DNA of 64,000 nt from assembly GCF_963678635.1 (NCBI RefSeq), contig NC_087066.1, positions 50,713,581-50,777,580 on the forward strand. The letters run 5' to 3'. The DNA is from Symsagittifera roscoffensis. Lineage: Eukaryota; Xenacoelomorpha; Acoela; Convolutidae. Below the pieces are notes generated by a model. It did not search any database. It saw only the letters and a list, made by a program, of their open reading frames with translations, and had not been told where the DNA came from. Of the stretch, positions 32,621-44,029 are shown piece after piece (within the stretch, counting starts at the first letter, position 1; each line of letters starts with the position of its first letter). The position numbers and the translations under genes are program-made.

Positions 32621-33145
32621 ATTAATCTTTTTTAAGATCAAATTTCTATCACCGTGAAAGGGACCGTCCTTTAAATGGAATTTCTTCAAGTTCGGTGTTT
32701 CCTCATAATCAGTTCTCATCGGCAAAGCGTAGCCGAATTTCTTTCTACGCTGGATTGAAACCGTTGTGTCCAGTGTATTCCACAATACATTCACACACAG
32801 CCCTCTTCCTGCTATAGAAAAGCTCCGGCCTAAAAATACTGAACTCTTACTACTTGGGTTGGGTACCAAGCAAACTTGTTTACTATCACTCAAAAAATTT
32901 AAGTTCCGCATCCTAAAAATCGCGTCTACTGCCCGCCTGAGCTGTAGTTTCACCTTTCTGTTAAAAAAAATTGGTATCTTATTTTGATCTGGTCTCTTAA
33001 CATACTTCCTATCTGGGTTCCTAACCCTAATCAGTCCATAATTCAGGTCGATCATCACGTCGAAGTTCCTGGCAAAGTCGCGACCCAAATTGAACTGATC
33101 TGCATCGAATCGTACATGTTCTCCACCAAGAGGAAACTCATCCAT
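32519..33145 (-). pseudogene. Protease-to-RT linker region (copy B)
   Basis: 208 codons, open. It starts with the end of the protease (QFNLGRDFARNFDVMIDLN) and continues through a conserved region (KQVCLVPNPSSKSSVFLGRS, LDTTVSIQRRKKFGYALP) also found in A and C. The second block looks like a dUTPase-like or protease-tail fold in general appearance, but I cannot assign it. It is the longest open piece of copy B. Confidence 0.55.
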
Positions 33146-33915
33146 AGATTTTGTTCTACCACATGGAGGACTGTTATTGGTGGTCTCCTGGCAACGTAAG
33201 TTGCTCCACGGTTAGCGGCTGCCAATATTACATTCGTTGGATTTAGGTCCTCCAATGGGAAGCCCATTCTTTGCCATGTCTTTATCGGCATTACACTGAC
33301 CACTGCTCCTGTGTCTAGAAGTCCTGTTACTTAGATCCTTTTCCCATCGTTATCCAACAGATGTGCAGTCACATCTGCTTCGTATCCAATGTTTACCGCA
33401 TCATGTTCCATCATGTTCCTTCAGTTCTTCCTGACCCAAAAAAATCTGTCCTTTTTGGTCACTGTCTGTTGTGACGTAAGTCTTGGTGTAAAAGTTAATC
33501 ACATGACGTTTAACATCAGTTGATATTGTCCCTAGACTTCCACGTAGCGCCCGTGAAGTTTCTTTGTTCGAGTACCACCTGTTGTCAACAGCGCTCGCAA
33601 AGTTCTCGAATCAGTTCGTGGCTCAGCTTGTCTCAGATAATCCGCATATATATCCAATTGCATCATGGTGAACAACGAAGGTTCGCTTAGGTTCCTGATT
33701 ATCTGATGTCCCACTAGTGAGATTTTTGACTGCATCTTGCTTCCTTGTGGCACCATCCCGAATGTTTCCCCTGAGATTAAATTCAATTTCATGCTCAAAC
33801 TACTTGGTGCCTTCATTTCTTCCACCTCAGATGCTTCAAAGGCGTTGAGCTGTTCTTGAGTTCTCTCGTTCTTGAGTTCGAGCTTGACTTTCTTTTCTAT
33901 TTCTATTGTCGCCAA
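33055..33915 (-). pseudogene. Nucleocapsid-protease region (copy B)
   Basis: The piece 33532-33915 covers a coiled segment and the pre-protease region (LNLISGETFGMVPQGSKMQS). 33055-33303 carries the protease downstream half (VSVMPIKTWQRMGF), and immediately upstream (about 33300-33325) the DTGA motif is encoded with its catalytic D. A stop and frameshifts separate the pieces. Confidence 0.7.
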
Positions 33916-33959
33916 TTCCTTTTGGACTCTATTCAGGGTATCTCTTGCCGCTGCTTTAT

Positions 33960-34970
33960 AGTCTATCTTAAAGTCGTTTGCTGCGGTACCAGGTTCCCGT
34001 GCACATTTCTTCTGTCACCGCGTGCATTTTCTTCGAAGCCAGTTTTTGCGGTTTCTCTTTCCTGCGGGCTTCCGCTTCTCTCATTAGGCGCGCCTTGCTT
34101 GTTTTCACACTCGATAAAGCTTTTTCATGCCTTGGGTGCTTGATGTCTGCCACAGCTTCCCAAAATTGTGGACAACCTGATTTAAAATTACCCTCAAATT
34201 ACAAAAGAAACAGCTGGGACCGAATCTTGCAATTACTCCTCTCATGAAATCTTCATGATCGACTTCTGACGCATCTTCATCCTCGAGGCTGAAGCCTTTT
34301 GCCTTCATACCTTGTTTGTAATTTGGGCATGCTAATACATGATGGTACATCGAACTGAAAAATTTGCACAGGAGCGTCTCTTGTCCATGTTGTTCCTCGC
34401 TTTGTACCAATTGTTACCCTGGTTAGCAGGTCCATTGTTAAATATGCCTTAATTGTTTTTGTAATAATTTGATCTCAAAGGAGGCTTTAGTAGAAGATAT
34501 TCCTTGGACTTGAGTCTCAATTCCTCCGGTGTAGGCGCATTGGTTGAAAGCTGAGTGTAATGCGTTGCCAACATTGTCCGGAGCTCATCGTTGTTAACAC
34601 CATATTTGAATTTTCAGGCTACTGCTAGGTTCATCCTGCTGTTTGACTCATCCGGTTGACTACGCCTTCTCAGCATTTCTAAGTCATCTAAGATTTTGTC
34701 TATTGTTTGGGCTTCACGTTGCCTCCGTTTCTCGAAGCGAATCCGTGCTTGGTGGCCTTGTACCTCTGAGCCAAAAACGATTCAACAAGATTTAAAAGAT
34801 CTGCTCTGCTGTGTCACGTTGATATTGCTTTTTGGCCATCACGCAATTCAGGGCTGTCCAGGTTGCCGGTGAGCGCGCTGCATTCTCGCCTTCTGTCAAG
34901 TCTTCCTCCTTAAAATGCAGCTTCATGACCTGTATCTTGGTATCTATACAGCCATCAGATTCGTTGCATC
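33960..34970 (-). pseudogene. gag: Partial Gag with zinc knuckles (copy B)
   Basis: Decayed capsid and nucleocapsid sequence. 34105-34410 includes the second knuckle region (CFFCNLRVILNQVVHN, shifted out of the CCHC pattern by a small change), and 33968-34153 is the basic segment after it. Capsid homology starts at about 34970, the same codon position at which copy C starts (about 35065). Confidence 0.65.
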
Positions 34971-35064
34971 CACGGACTTCTCGCTGTATTCACTGGTCCT
35001 AGATAACCTCGTCAGGAACTTTCCTAACGAGACTATCTATGAACCGTGACGCAGCGAGAAGTCT

Positions 35065-36100
35065 GGAAGGGTGTTTAAGAAACCAAGATGCTATAAAGAC
35101 GAATCTGACGGCTGTATTGATACCAGGATATAGGTACTGAAGCTGCTTTTTAAGGAGGAAGACTTGACAGAAAGACGAGAATGCAGCGCGCTCACCAGCA
35201 ACCTGGAAGGGACAGTCCTGAATTGCGTGATGGCCAAAAAGCAATATCAACGGGACACAGCTAAGAAGATCTTTGAAATCTTGTTGAATTGTTTTGGCTC
35301 AGCGGTACAAGGACACCAAGCAAAAATGCGCTTTTGGAAACGGAGGCAACGTGAAGTCGAAACGATAGACAAATTCTTAGATAACTTAGAAATGCTGAGA
35401 AGGCATAGTCAACCGGATTAGTCAAACATCAGGATGAACCTAGCAGTAGCCTCAAAATTCACAAATGGTGTGAAGAACGATGAGCTCCGGACAAGGTTGG
35501 CAACGCATTACACTCAGCTTTCAACCAATGCGTCTACACCGGAGGAATTGAGACTCAAGTCCAAGGAATATCTTCTACTAAAGCCTCCTTTGAGATCAAA
35601 TTATTACAAAAACAATTATGGCAATTTTAACAATGGACCTGCTAACCAGGGTAACAATTGGTACAAAGCGAGGAACAACATGGACAAGAGACGCTCCTGT
35701 GCAAATTGTTCAGTTCGATGTACCATCATGTATTAGCATGCCCAAATTACAAACAAGGTATGAATGCGAAAGGCTTCAGCCTCGAGGATGAAGATGAGTC
35801 AGAAGTCGACCATGAAGATTTCATGAGAGGAGTAATAGCAAGATTCGGTCCCAGGTGTTTCTTTTGTAACTTGGAGGGTAATTTTAAATCAGATTGTCCA
35901 CAGTTTTAGGAAGTTGTGGCAGACATCAAGCATCCAAGGCATGAGAAAGCTTTATCGAGTGTGAAAGCAAGCAAGGCGCGCCTAATGAGAGAAGCGGAAG
36001 CCCGCAGGAAAGAGAAACCGCAAAAACTGGCTACGAAGAAAATGCACGTGGTGACAGAAGAAGTGTGCACGGGAAGCTGGTACCGCAGTAAACGACTTTA
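35065..36100 (+). pseudogene. gag: Partial Gag with zinc knuckles (copy C)
   Basis: The pieces 35164-35421 (GHQAKMRFWKRRQREVETID), 35434-35736, 35658-35909 and 35916-36101 cover capsid, nucleocapsid and the basic tail. The first knuckle is damaged by a frameshift near 35710 (CANCSVRC). The second reads CFFCNLEGNFKSDC, with the zinc-binding H changed to N. Both would impair RNA packaging. Confidence 0.72.
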
Positions 36101-36153
36101 AGATTGACTATAAAGCAGCGGCATGAGATACCCTGAATAGAGTCCAAAAGGAA

Positions 36154-37427
36154 TTGGCGACAATAGAAATAGAAAAGAAAGTCAAGCTCGAACTCAAGAA
36201 CGAGAGAACTCAAGAACAGCTCAACGCCTTTGAAGCATCTGAGGTGGAAGAAATGAAGGCACCAAGTAGTTTGAGCATGAAATTGAATGTAATCTCAGGG
36301 AAAACATTCGGGATGGTGCCACAAGGAAGCAAGATGCAGTCAAAAATCTCACTAGCGGGACATCAGGTAATCAGGAACCTACGCGAACCTTCGGAATTCA
36401 CCATGATGCAATTGGATATATATGCGGATTATCTGAGACAAGCTGAACCACGAACTGAGTCGAGAACTGTGCGAGAATCGCATAAAGAAACTTCACGGGC
36501 GCTACGTGGAAGTCTACGGACATTATCAACTGCTGTTAAACGTGATGTGATTAGTTTTTACACCAAGACTTACGTCACAACAGACAGTGACCAAATAGGA
36601 CAGATATTTTTGGGTCAGGAAGAACTGAAGGTTTGTATAATTGGCCATGACGCCATGATGGCACATGATGCGGTACAGATTGGATACGCAGCAGATATGA
36701 CTGCACATCTGTTAGATACCGATGGGAAAAGGATCCAAGTAACAGAACTTCTAACAGGAGCAGTTTTCAGGGTAATGCCGATAAAGACATGGCAAAGAAT
36801 GGCCATCACAACGGAGGACCTAAGTCCAACGAATGTAAGATTGGAAGCCGCTAACCGCGGAGCAGTCTACGTTGCCAGGAGAACACCAATAACAGTACTC
36901 CATGTGGGAGGACAAAATCTATGGATGAGTTTCCTCTTGGTGGAGAACATGGACGATTCGATGCAGATCAGTTCAATTTGGGTCGCGACTTTGCCAGGAA
37001 CTTCGACGTGATGATCGACCTGAATAATGGACTGATTAGGATTAGGAACCCAAATAGGAAGTATGTTAAGAGACCAGAGCAAAGTAAGATACCAAGTTTT
37101 TTAGACAGAAAGGTGAAACTACAGCTCAGGCAGGAAGTAGAAACGATTTTAAGAATGCGGAACTTAAACTCTTTGAGTGATAGTAAACAGGTTTGCTTGG
37201 TACCCAAACCAAATAGTAAAAGTTCAGTAGTTTTAGGCCGGAGCTTTTCTATAGCACGAAGAGGGCTGTTTTTGAGTGTATTGTGGAACACACTGGACAC
37301 AAAGATTTCAATGCAGCGTGGAAGGAAACTTGGCTACGCTTTGCCGATGAGAAATGATTATGAAGAAACACCGAACTTGAAGAATTTCTTCTTAAAGGGC
37401 TGCCCTTCCATGGTGATAGAAATTTGA
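36154..37427 (+). pseudogene. Protease and linker region (copy C), catalytic Asp lost
   Basis: The 285-aa piece 36154-37011 is open. It carries the pre-protease region and LLTGAVFRVMPIKTWQRM near 36750-36800, where the D of LLDTGA is missing (one codon deleted), so the protease cannot be active. The 168-aa piece 36921-37427 overlaps in another frame and holds the ILG-block remnant and the conserved linker (KQVCLVPKPNSKSSVVLGRS). Confidence 0.75.
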
Positions 37428-37429
37428 TC

Positions 37430-38815
37430 TTAAAAAGGGTTAATGATTTGACATCTTTGAATAAAATGTTTTCAATGAGATCCGAAACGAATGACGGCCT
37501 GTTGAGTTGCTTGAATCTTCCGGAACGCCTCTAGTCATTTGAACCAGAGTCAGACAAACCAGTTTTGCCAAAGGTAGAGCACTTGAGAGGTAAAATAGGT
37601 GAGGGAGATTTTGAACCATTAAGGGAGGTTTTAAATTGGAACGCGGAACGTTTTTTCAAAACATAAGGCGGATATTGGTTGTAATTTTTCGTCGAGTACG
37701 AAATCAAATTAGAAGAAGGCGCCATTCCGCACAAGGAGGGCGCAAGGCGCATGACAACACATAAATCGGAAGCGTGCCGAGCGGAAATAGAAATGTTGCT
37801 CGAATAGGACATAATAGAACCCTCGAAGTCACCTTGGGCTTGCAGAATCGTCAATGCCAAAAAGAGAGGGGGACAACTTCAATTCTGTTGTAATTTTTGC
37901 TACCTGAATGCGGTGACCATAAAGGCCGCTTAACCAACACCACGCATAGATGAGATTGTCTCGAAACTGGGCTATGTCAATTTTTTTTTCTACACTGGTC
38001 CTCGGTTCTGCCGTTTCCTCTGCGTAACAAGGACAGAGAGAAGACTGGATTTGCATGTGAATTGCGTTTGTTCCACTAGAAGAGGATGCCCTTTGGCTTG
38101 TGCAATGCCACGGCGACTTTTCAAAGTCTGATGGCTCAGGCTTTGACCAGGATAACGAAGAAGTAAGGGAATCTCGTGATGTGCTACGTGGACGACCTGG
38201 TCATAGCAACACCCACCTTGGCTGATCACATCGACAGACTCGACGAGGTTTTCCACTGCATGAATAGAGCCGGCTTGAAGTGCAAACCATCGAAATTTGA
38301 GAACCTTAGGGACTCAATCAAACACCTAGGAAGGATGGTAGACAAGCATGGCGTGAAGCCGGATCCGGATGCGGTGGAGGACGTGATGGAAGGCCCCCAG
38401 AACGGACCCACAGCTCATGAGTTTCCTGGGATTGCCCATTTTTATCACGAGTTCATAAATAGAAACGCAGATAAGGTGTACCCAATGCAGCAACTGATGT
38501 GCAACAAAAGATAAAAATTCGAGTGGAACGAAAAAGCTCAGGCAGAATTCGAGAATATAAAGCGGGAGCTGTGAGAGGCGCCAGTGCTAGGCATTCCCAC
38601 CGAGAAGGGCATGTACGTTCTCGACACTGATGCTTCAGTACTAGCCATCTCAGGAAAACTGCATCAGGAGCAAGAATGGAATGGGAGAATAGATCTCCGT
38701 CCCATTGTATATGCAGTAAAGTGTTGAGTGACACTGAAATGAAATACGGTGCACAAAACAGAAATGTTTGCGGTAGTCACGTTTGTAGAGAAGCGCTCTC
38801 TTTAAATTACGCGTG
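37430..38815 (+). pseudogene. pol: Gypsy-like RT and RNase H (copy C)
   Basis: Strongly decayed RT fingers (37531-38060, with several stops), then a readable LCNATATFQ-like segment, an in-frame TAA at 38164-38166 and CYVDDLVIATPT (38176 onward). The thumb is at 38176-38514, and an RNase H start with VLDTDASVLAISGKLHQEQE at about 38610-38690. The TAA occupies the same codon as in copy A. Confidence 0.8.
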
Positions 38816-40330
38816 GACAACAGAGCGTTATCCTGGTTGAAAACGTACTCGATGAACCAGAGCTATATTGGTCGGCGGATAGTCATGTTGGATGGCTAAA
38901 ACATGATGCGTGACAAAAACCAAATTGCTGACAGCCACAGCAAGAATACTGAACATTACGGTAGACTAGAACAGAAATAAGCCAATCAGGCGGAAATTAA
39001 GGAAGGGTTCTCGTTTCTGGACAAAGAAAGATATGAAGCGCTTCCCTTGACGAGATGGTTGGACACGACTGGAAATCCAATTGCGGGACAACCCGATTTG
39101 CCAGTGGAAAACGCAGCAGAAAAAAAGATATTTTCTAAGAAGGATTTGGTGCCTTTGGTCTTGTTGCTATGCTCGAACCTGGTCCAACAGAAACTCTCTC
39201 GTATGAACATAAACAGCCTCTCATTGCTGGATAAAATTGTGCTGGTCATACCACAAGAGATGCGGCTGCTGGCTGGACCTTTGGAGAGAGAAGTGACTAG
39301 AGATGACCCCTAACGGTCATCAGCCATGGCATCGCTGACAGTCAGTGAGAAAGTGAGGATCATGCCATCAAGACGCCAACATAAGGAAAACGAAATGGAT
39401 TGTAGGACGGTAGTTCAGCAACTAGTATCCTCGATTCCTCAGAGAGTTTTGATGGGGACATCATACAAACAAAAGTAACATGAGATCGGAACACAAAGGA
39501 AGAATCTCACCTTTGAGGATCCCGATCAGAAATGATGAGAAAATGAAGAAAACTTGGAGCAAGAAAGTTTTTCCGGGAAAGGACGTAGAAGAAAGTTGTC
39601 GAGTTAATGAACAAAACCAGGAACAAGAAAGTTTGTCCGGGGAGTCGGGTGTTGAAGAAAATGGTCGAGTAGAGGAACAAAACCTGAAGAATAAATTTTT
39701 GTCCGGATAGTTTAGATGGATGAGCAGAACGCACAGGTCGGAACCTGACGTGGAGACGGAGATTTGCTCCGTGGTACACTCATCAGTTGACAACAACTCG
39801 AGGAAAGTGGAAGAGTCTTTGACAGCGCAGCGGATGATCTGGAAACAATAGCGGTAACGAAAGGTTCGATGAGCTTGTTATCGCAGAAGGAAGCAGTCAG
39901 AACGGACCTTCAACCGTTCAGGCAAGAGACAGAACCATTGGCGAAAATGTGGTGCGTGAAGATGGAAGATGACGCGCATCAGCACGATGAGCTGAATATT
40001 CAATTGAGGGTTATGAGGACATACTTGAAGGCAAGATACAGACTCTCGGACATACTAAGAGAGCAAAAAGTTGACCGTATGACGAGCAACTTGAAGAGGG
40101 GGATCGAGAATGGGGCACCAGACAAAGGAGATCTGGAGGAGGACAGTTACCGTATCCTGAGACAATTTTTCAAGGAGTAAGAGGGAAGGTTATATCTGAA
40201 CAAGGAAGGGTCGTGGCTTTTAAAAGGAGAGAAGAGGACAAAGTCCTGTGCAAATTTAATGCGATAGTGTTCCCGCAATTTCATCAAACGGAACTTTTAT
40301 TCAATTCGCTTGATCAGATTAGAAAAAAGT
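38816..40330 (+). pseudogene. Pol tail between RNase H and integrase (copy C)
   Basis: The pieces 39047-39313, 39480-39710 and 39869-40180 match the equivalent parts of copy B. At about 40310-40376 the sequence has the same integrase-deletion junction as copy B (LDQIR-like sequence joined to ACCCGCGTCACAG), then returns to an upstream position. This shows that the copy is a recombinant. Confidence 0.6.
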
Positions 40331-40985
40331 ACCCGAAGAATGGTTAGAACAAATACCCGCGTCACAGAATTCAAAAATCGACAGCTACTCAGGCAGAAAC
40401 TCGAGCATGGGATCAAAATTATCAGAGTTAGCGATCCACACGATACGAGTGGAGACTCGAGCAAGAGACTTGGACAGGGAAGTATATCAAGACCCCGACA
40501 GTGATCGCTACCTAGTACCCAGTGAAAGAGTCTTTGACAACACAGCGGATGATTTGGAAACAATAGCGGTATCGAAACGTTCGATGAGCTTGTTACCATA
40601 GAAGGAAGCAGTCAGGACGGACCTCCAACTGTTCAGACAAGACACAGAGTCATTGGCGACAATCTGATGCGTGAAGATGGAAGGTGACGCGCATCAGCAC
40701 GATGAGCTGAATATTCAATTGAGGGTCATGAGGACATACTTGAAGGCGAGATACAAACTGTCGGACATACTAAGAGCCCAAAAATTTGACCGTATGACGA
40801 GCAACTTGAAGAGGTGGATCGAGAATGGGGCACCAGACAAAGGAGATCTGGAGGAGGACAGTTACCGTATCCTGAGACAATTTTTCATAGAGTAAGGGGG
40901 AATGTTATATCTGAACAAGGAAGGGATCGTGGCTTTTAAAAAGAGAGAAGAGGACAAAGACCTGTACAAATATAATGCGAAGAAT
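39805..40985 (+). repeat. Tandem duplication of about 716 bp inside copy C
   Basis: The segment around 39844 (ACAATAGCGGTAACGAAAGG) recurs at about 40560 (ACAATAGCGGTATCGAAACG), and both copies run through VMRTYLKARY to the region before the H2C2 domain. The first copy ends in the integrase-deletion junction, whereas the second reads on into the integrase. Confidence 0.75.
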
Positions 40986-40989
40986 TTTT

Positions 40990-41660
40990 AATTCAAATTG
41001 CAAGATCAGATGGGCCACCAGGGGATTGATAAAGTATACCAGAGGTCCTGAAACGCTTTTGAATGTCCTGGAATGAAGAAGGCATACGAGAAGTGGTTTA
41101 CAACATGTCTATCATGTCAACAAGTGAAGGATCCAAGGAAACTGCGATTTCCACTACAGTCGATTGACTCATCTGAGTTCAATGAGGTGATACAGATTGA
41201 CCACCAGAAGATCTGCATGACAGGCAGTGGCAACAATCAGGTCCTGGTGATGATCGATCTTTTCAAAAAATTTGCTGAGACCGTGCCCTGCATAACTGCC
41301 TCAGCAGAAGAGACAAGCGATCATCCGATCAATACGTGGATAGCGAGTCATGGATTTCCTATGACCTTCCAATCGGAGAGTGAAACAGCTTTTGTAGGAG
41401 AACTTACTAAGGAGCACATGAGACGTTCTCAAGTGGCACTGGCTGATTCTACCCCCAGACGAACGGCTTAGTGGAGAGCCAAAATCGGACTCTGGTGTCG
41501 ATGTTGAGGGTGTATTGTTCCAGATACGTGGCTGATTGGGACAGATGTTTTCCACAAGTGATGGGGCTTATAACAGCACGCAATACTTGAACACGGGAAT
41601 CAGTCCACATATGATGGTGACTGGACACGAAAAATCCTTGCCTTTGTCTTTTTTTTATCC
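40990..41660 (+). pseudogene. Gypsy-like integrase (copy C), catalytic box damaged
   Basis: Integrase inserts the cDNA. The H2C2 zinc region is visible as GHQGIDKVYQR with CLSCQQVKD (41109 onward). The core has IQIDHQKICMTGSGNNQVLV with the first catalytic D, and SESETAFVGEL where SDNGTxF is expected, so the second catalytic D reads E and the motif is lost. A stop follows in the PQTNG region near 41470. The integrase is absent from copy B. Confidence 0.78.
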
Positions 41661-42300
41661 ATAGTATGAGGAAAAGAAAACATCACCGCATGTTTATGTT
41701 AGGGATGTGATTAGACGTCAACAAGGACTGATACTCAACAAGCCAACAAGCACAGGCAAGGCAGAGGAAAAGGTTTGATAAGAATGCAGCTGGTGCAAAA
41801 TTTTACTCAGTAGGAGGCTACGTGTGGGCCTTTCAGAACGTCATTCAGCTGAAAGGAACGAAGAAACACCTGATGATGTGGAGGGGACCGTTTATGTTAA
41901 CGGATGTGCATTAGGAGGGACGTTTTTACAGACTGAGTACTGGTCGAGATCCGCACTTTGAGAAAATTAAGCCCCACAGCCCATCCACAGAGGACTGATG
42001 TATACCCGGAGACATGGAGAAGGGCGATTATCTGATGATGGACTCTGCTTGCGAAATCAATGAGAAAGGTACCAGGGAAAAGAACGACGAGAATGAGGCT
42101 CTAGAGAAAGCAACAAGTCCACCACTGGACCTGGATCCCAATGAAATAATTGAAACAGATGAAGAAACCTTACCCTAAGCAGAAGAGGGCTGGGAAAACT
42201 TTGAGCAGATAGAGGTGCCCAAAGATTGGTGGAAGAATTGATGGGTTTAGAAGAAATACCCGCGTCACAGGACATAAACATAGTCGACGACCAAGACGAG
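41660..42300 (+). pseudogene. Integrase C-terminal and post-integrase region (copy C)
   Basis: The translated sequence looks like the integrase tail (RDVIRRQQG, GGYVWAFQNVI, KKHLMMWRGPFMLTDVH), which resembles the usual GPF/Y module (WRGPFML), followed by an acidic stretch. It is interrupted by stops and frameshifts. The acidic stretch continues into 42357-42818. Confidence 0.5.
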
Positions 42301-42356
42301 GAGTGGGTCGATTAACGGTTTAAACCTCAGGTAGAAACTGATGACGAGCAGCAGCA

Positions 42357-42818
42357 ATGCGCGTCTTGGAGTGGCTGAACGAAATGACATCGGACCCAAA
42401 GGACACCAGTGTCACGATTCATGACATAGACCGTGAGAGCATGAAATACATAAAAAACGACAGGGATGAGTCTTCCTGGGCAGCCCAGGAAGGGCAATTA
42501 TTCATTCCTGCGTCCAATCTCAACTTAATATCCGGTATGCGATCGACGGGGATGTCGATGTATGTTTTTTTCCGGGGAAAGGGGGTAAGACTTACCCATA
42601 CTGAAAATTTATTAATAAAAAAATCAAAAATAGCAACAGAAACAGGTGACCTTGAAGCAGAAACAGGCGAAGATCCTAAGAAACCGGACATAGGGGGAGT
42701 AGTAGAGTCATATTTTAACTTGCCAAATGAATACTGGAGTAGCATACTACTAACAGATAGCGAACTTTACTCACAAAAGGACATGTGCGATAGCGATCAC
42801 AGCGGACATGAGTTTTAG
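42357..42818 (+). pseudogene. Acidic linker upstream of the macro-like module (copy C)
   Basis: 153 open codons: LEWLNEMTSDPKDTSVTIHD, AQEGQLFIPASNLNLISGMR, then an acidic ETGDLEAETGEDP. It matches 29475-29738 of copy B, but this copy keeps about 70 more residues before the macro-like frame. No fold was recognised. The macro-like frame overlaps its end by a frameshift at about 42780. Confidence 0.5.
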
Positions 42819-43135
42819 GACAGCGTTAGCAGCAGATTTTAAGAGAGAATTTAAAAACATAGAATTTCTGTGGAAGCAAAGAACAGGAATAGGAGGTGTA
42901 GCAGCCTTGCCTCTGGCGGCTTCGCAAATACCAGGGAAGTATCTATGCTTCTTGGTGGCGAGGGCGACGGAGAAGCTGCATGTGGATTCTGAAGACTTGG
43001 TTCTGTCCTTGACGAGACTGAGAGACTTCTTAGTGAAAAGGAGATGAAAGAACTCTCGCTTCCGGTATACGACACAACCGAGGACGACTGCATCCACGGG
43101 GATGTTTACACTGATACACGTAATCTTTTCTGGAA
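42783..43135 (+). pseudogene. Macro-domain-like (TARG1/OARD1-type) module of gypsy copy C
   Basis: In the frame through 42808, the sequence reads CAIAITADMSFRTALAADF, then FKREFKN, GGVAALPLAASQIPGKYLCF, LVARAT, and LVLSLTRLRDFLVKRR up to a stop at 43045-43047. Just past it, in a shifted frame, comes KELSLPVYDTTEDD. The hydrophobic strand before MSF fits the first macro strand (HCVSADFRMGAGIA-like). One frameshift or stop separates the last two blocks. Same order and position as in copy B. Confidence 0.62.
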
Positions 43136-43139
43136 CTAA

Positions 43140-43620
43140 CATTCAAGTGTATATACATGAGTAATACTATTTGAGAATAGGCTGAGTGTAGGTTGAGTGT
43201 AGGATGTGTTATGTTACATGTGATATGTTATCTTATTAGGAAATTGGGTATGTAAGGGTTAGTGACCACGAATTACCGAACGATGATCTTAGGAATAGAT
43301 CCAAAGTTTGGACTGTCCATTCTTAGCTCAAATTCCAAGAGTTTAGCAATGAACAGATTTTAATACCTTTCAAGATCAAAATCTTTTTATCCGACTGTTT
43401 TAAATCCATTTTAACACGAATTTGGAGTAATGTTGACAAATGTGATACTCGTGACCTCTTTTCTTGATCCTGATTGTTCTTTTAATTCTTCGTCAGGTTT
43501 CAATTGCGCAAACTGATAATCAAACCGAATCATACGAAATGGATAACTTGAACTGATTTGAATGAGCTGATGGAACTAGCGTAGGCTTATGCAGGACCAG
43601 CGATAGATGCGATCTTTCGT
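43140..43620. other. Non-coding spacer after the macro-like module (copy C)
   Basis: Inverted counterpart of 28610-29090, with the motif gctgagtgtaggttgagtgtaggatgtgtt. No ORF. Its conservation in both arms marks it as part of the repeated unit. Confidence 0.5.
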
Positions 43621-43626
43621 CGGCTG

Positions 43627-43845
43627 ATGGATCGAGACTTCGCTCTGGAGGATCCGGAGGTAGTCATGCTGCTGGCCGCCTTAATAAACATCTTAGTGCA
43701 CGACAACCGTGGGGACCGCCCCACGGAAATCTTACTGATGGCCGCTTATCAGGAAATGACTTGGCGAACGAGCCTGGATTGGGAAGTTCCAGGACCTACC
43801 AACCAAGTGAGATGCCTCTCTCGACCAACCCTAGGCCTGGATTGA
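43627..43845 (+). pseudogene. Start of the accessory ORF (copy C), truncated
   Basis: 72 codons beginning MDRDFALEDPEVVMLLAAL, matching the ORF at 28257-28592 in copy B with an internal difference. A frameshift around 43755 alters the reading, and homology stops at about 43860, where the inverted duplication ends. Confidence 0.45.
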
Positions 43846-44029
43846 GAAGGATGCATCAGGAAATGCATAATGTGTTCATATGGTTCTTCATTGAGAAGTA
43901 CATGATAAACTAATTGCATGTAAATTGGGAGTCATCAGATAAAAAAAACGCAATTGGTCCTATAAATTTGCTAATTTTGTAATTTTCCACAGATCCCTTT
44001 AACTAACTTTTACTAGAAAGCTTCTAACT

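Larger units (their letters stand above)
22165..34970 (-). mobile_element. Gypsy-like copy B plus its downstream accessory coding block
   Basis: Read on the minus strand from 34970 downward: partial gag, protease, RT, RNase H, Pol tail, an acidic linker, a macro-domain-like ORF, about 490 bases of non-coding DNA, then about 6.4 kb of decayed coding DNA. The gag-to-28.3-kb part is the inverted partner of copy C. The outer part (22.2-28.2 kb) has no partner in the window, so its membership in the same element is inferred from contiguity and strand. Confidence 0.7.
28257..43860. repeat. Giant imperfect inverted repeat (arms B and C)
   Basis: The left arm (about 28257-34970, minus) and right arm (about 35065-43860, plus) are inverted copies of the same gag-to-accessory sequence, separated by a spacer of about 95 bases. 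The arms are diverged by substitutions and differ by the integrase deletion in B and a tandem duplication in C. Both arms begin at the same point of gag, which suggests one inverted duplication and not two insertions. Confidence 0.85.
35065..43860 (+). mobile_element. Ty3/gypsy-like retroelement copy C (gag to start of accessory block)
   Basis: On the plus strand: partial gag, protease, RT, RNase H, Pol tail with an internal duplication, integrase, acidic linker, macro-like module, spacer and the start of the accessory ORF. Homology ends at about 43860. It has many stops. No LTRs were found. Confidence 0.82.
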
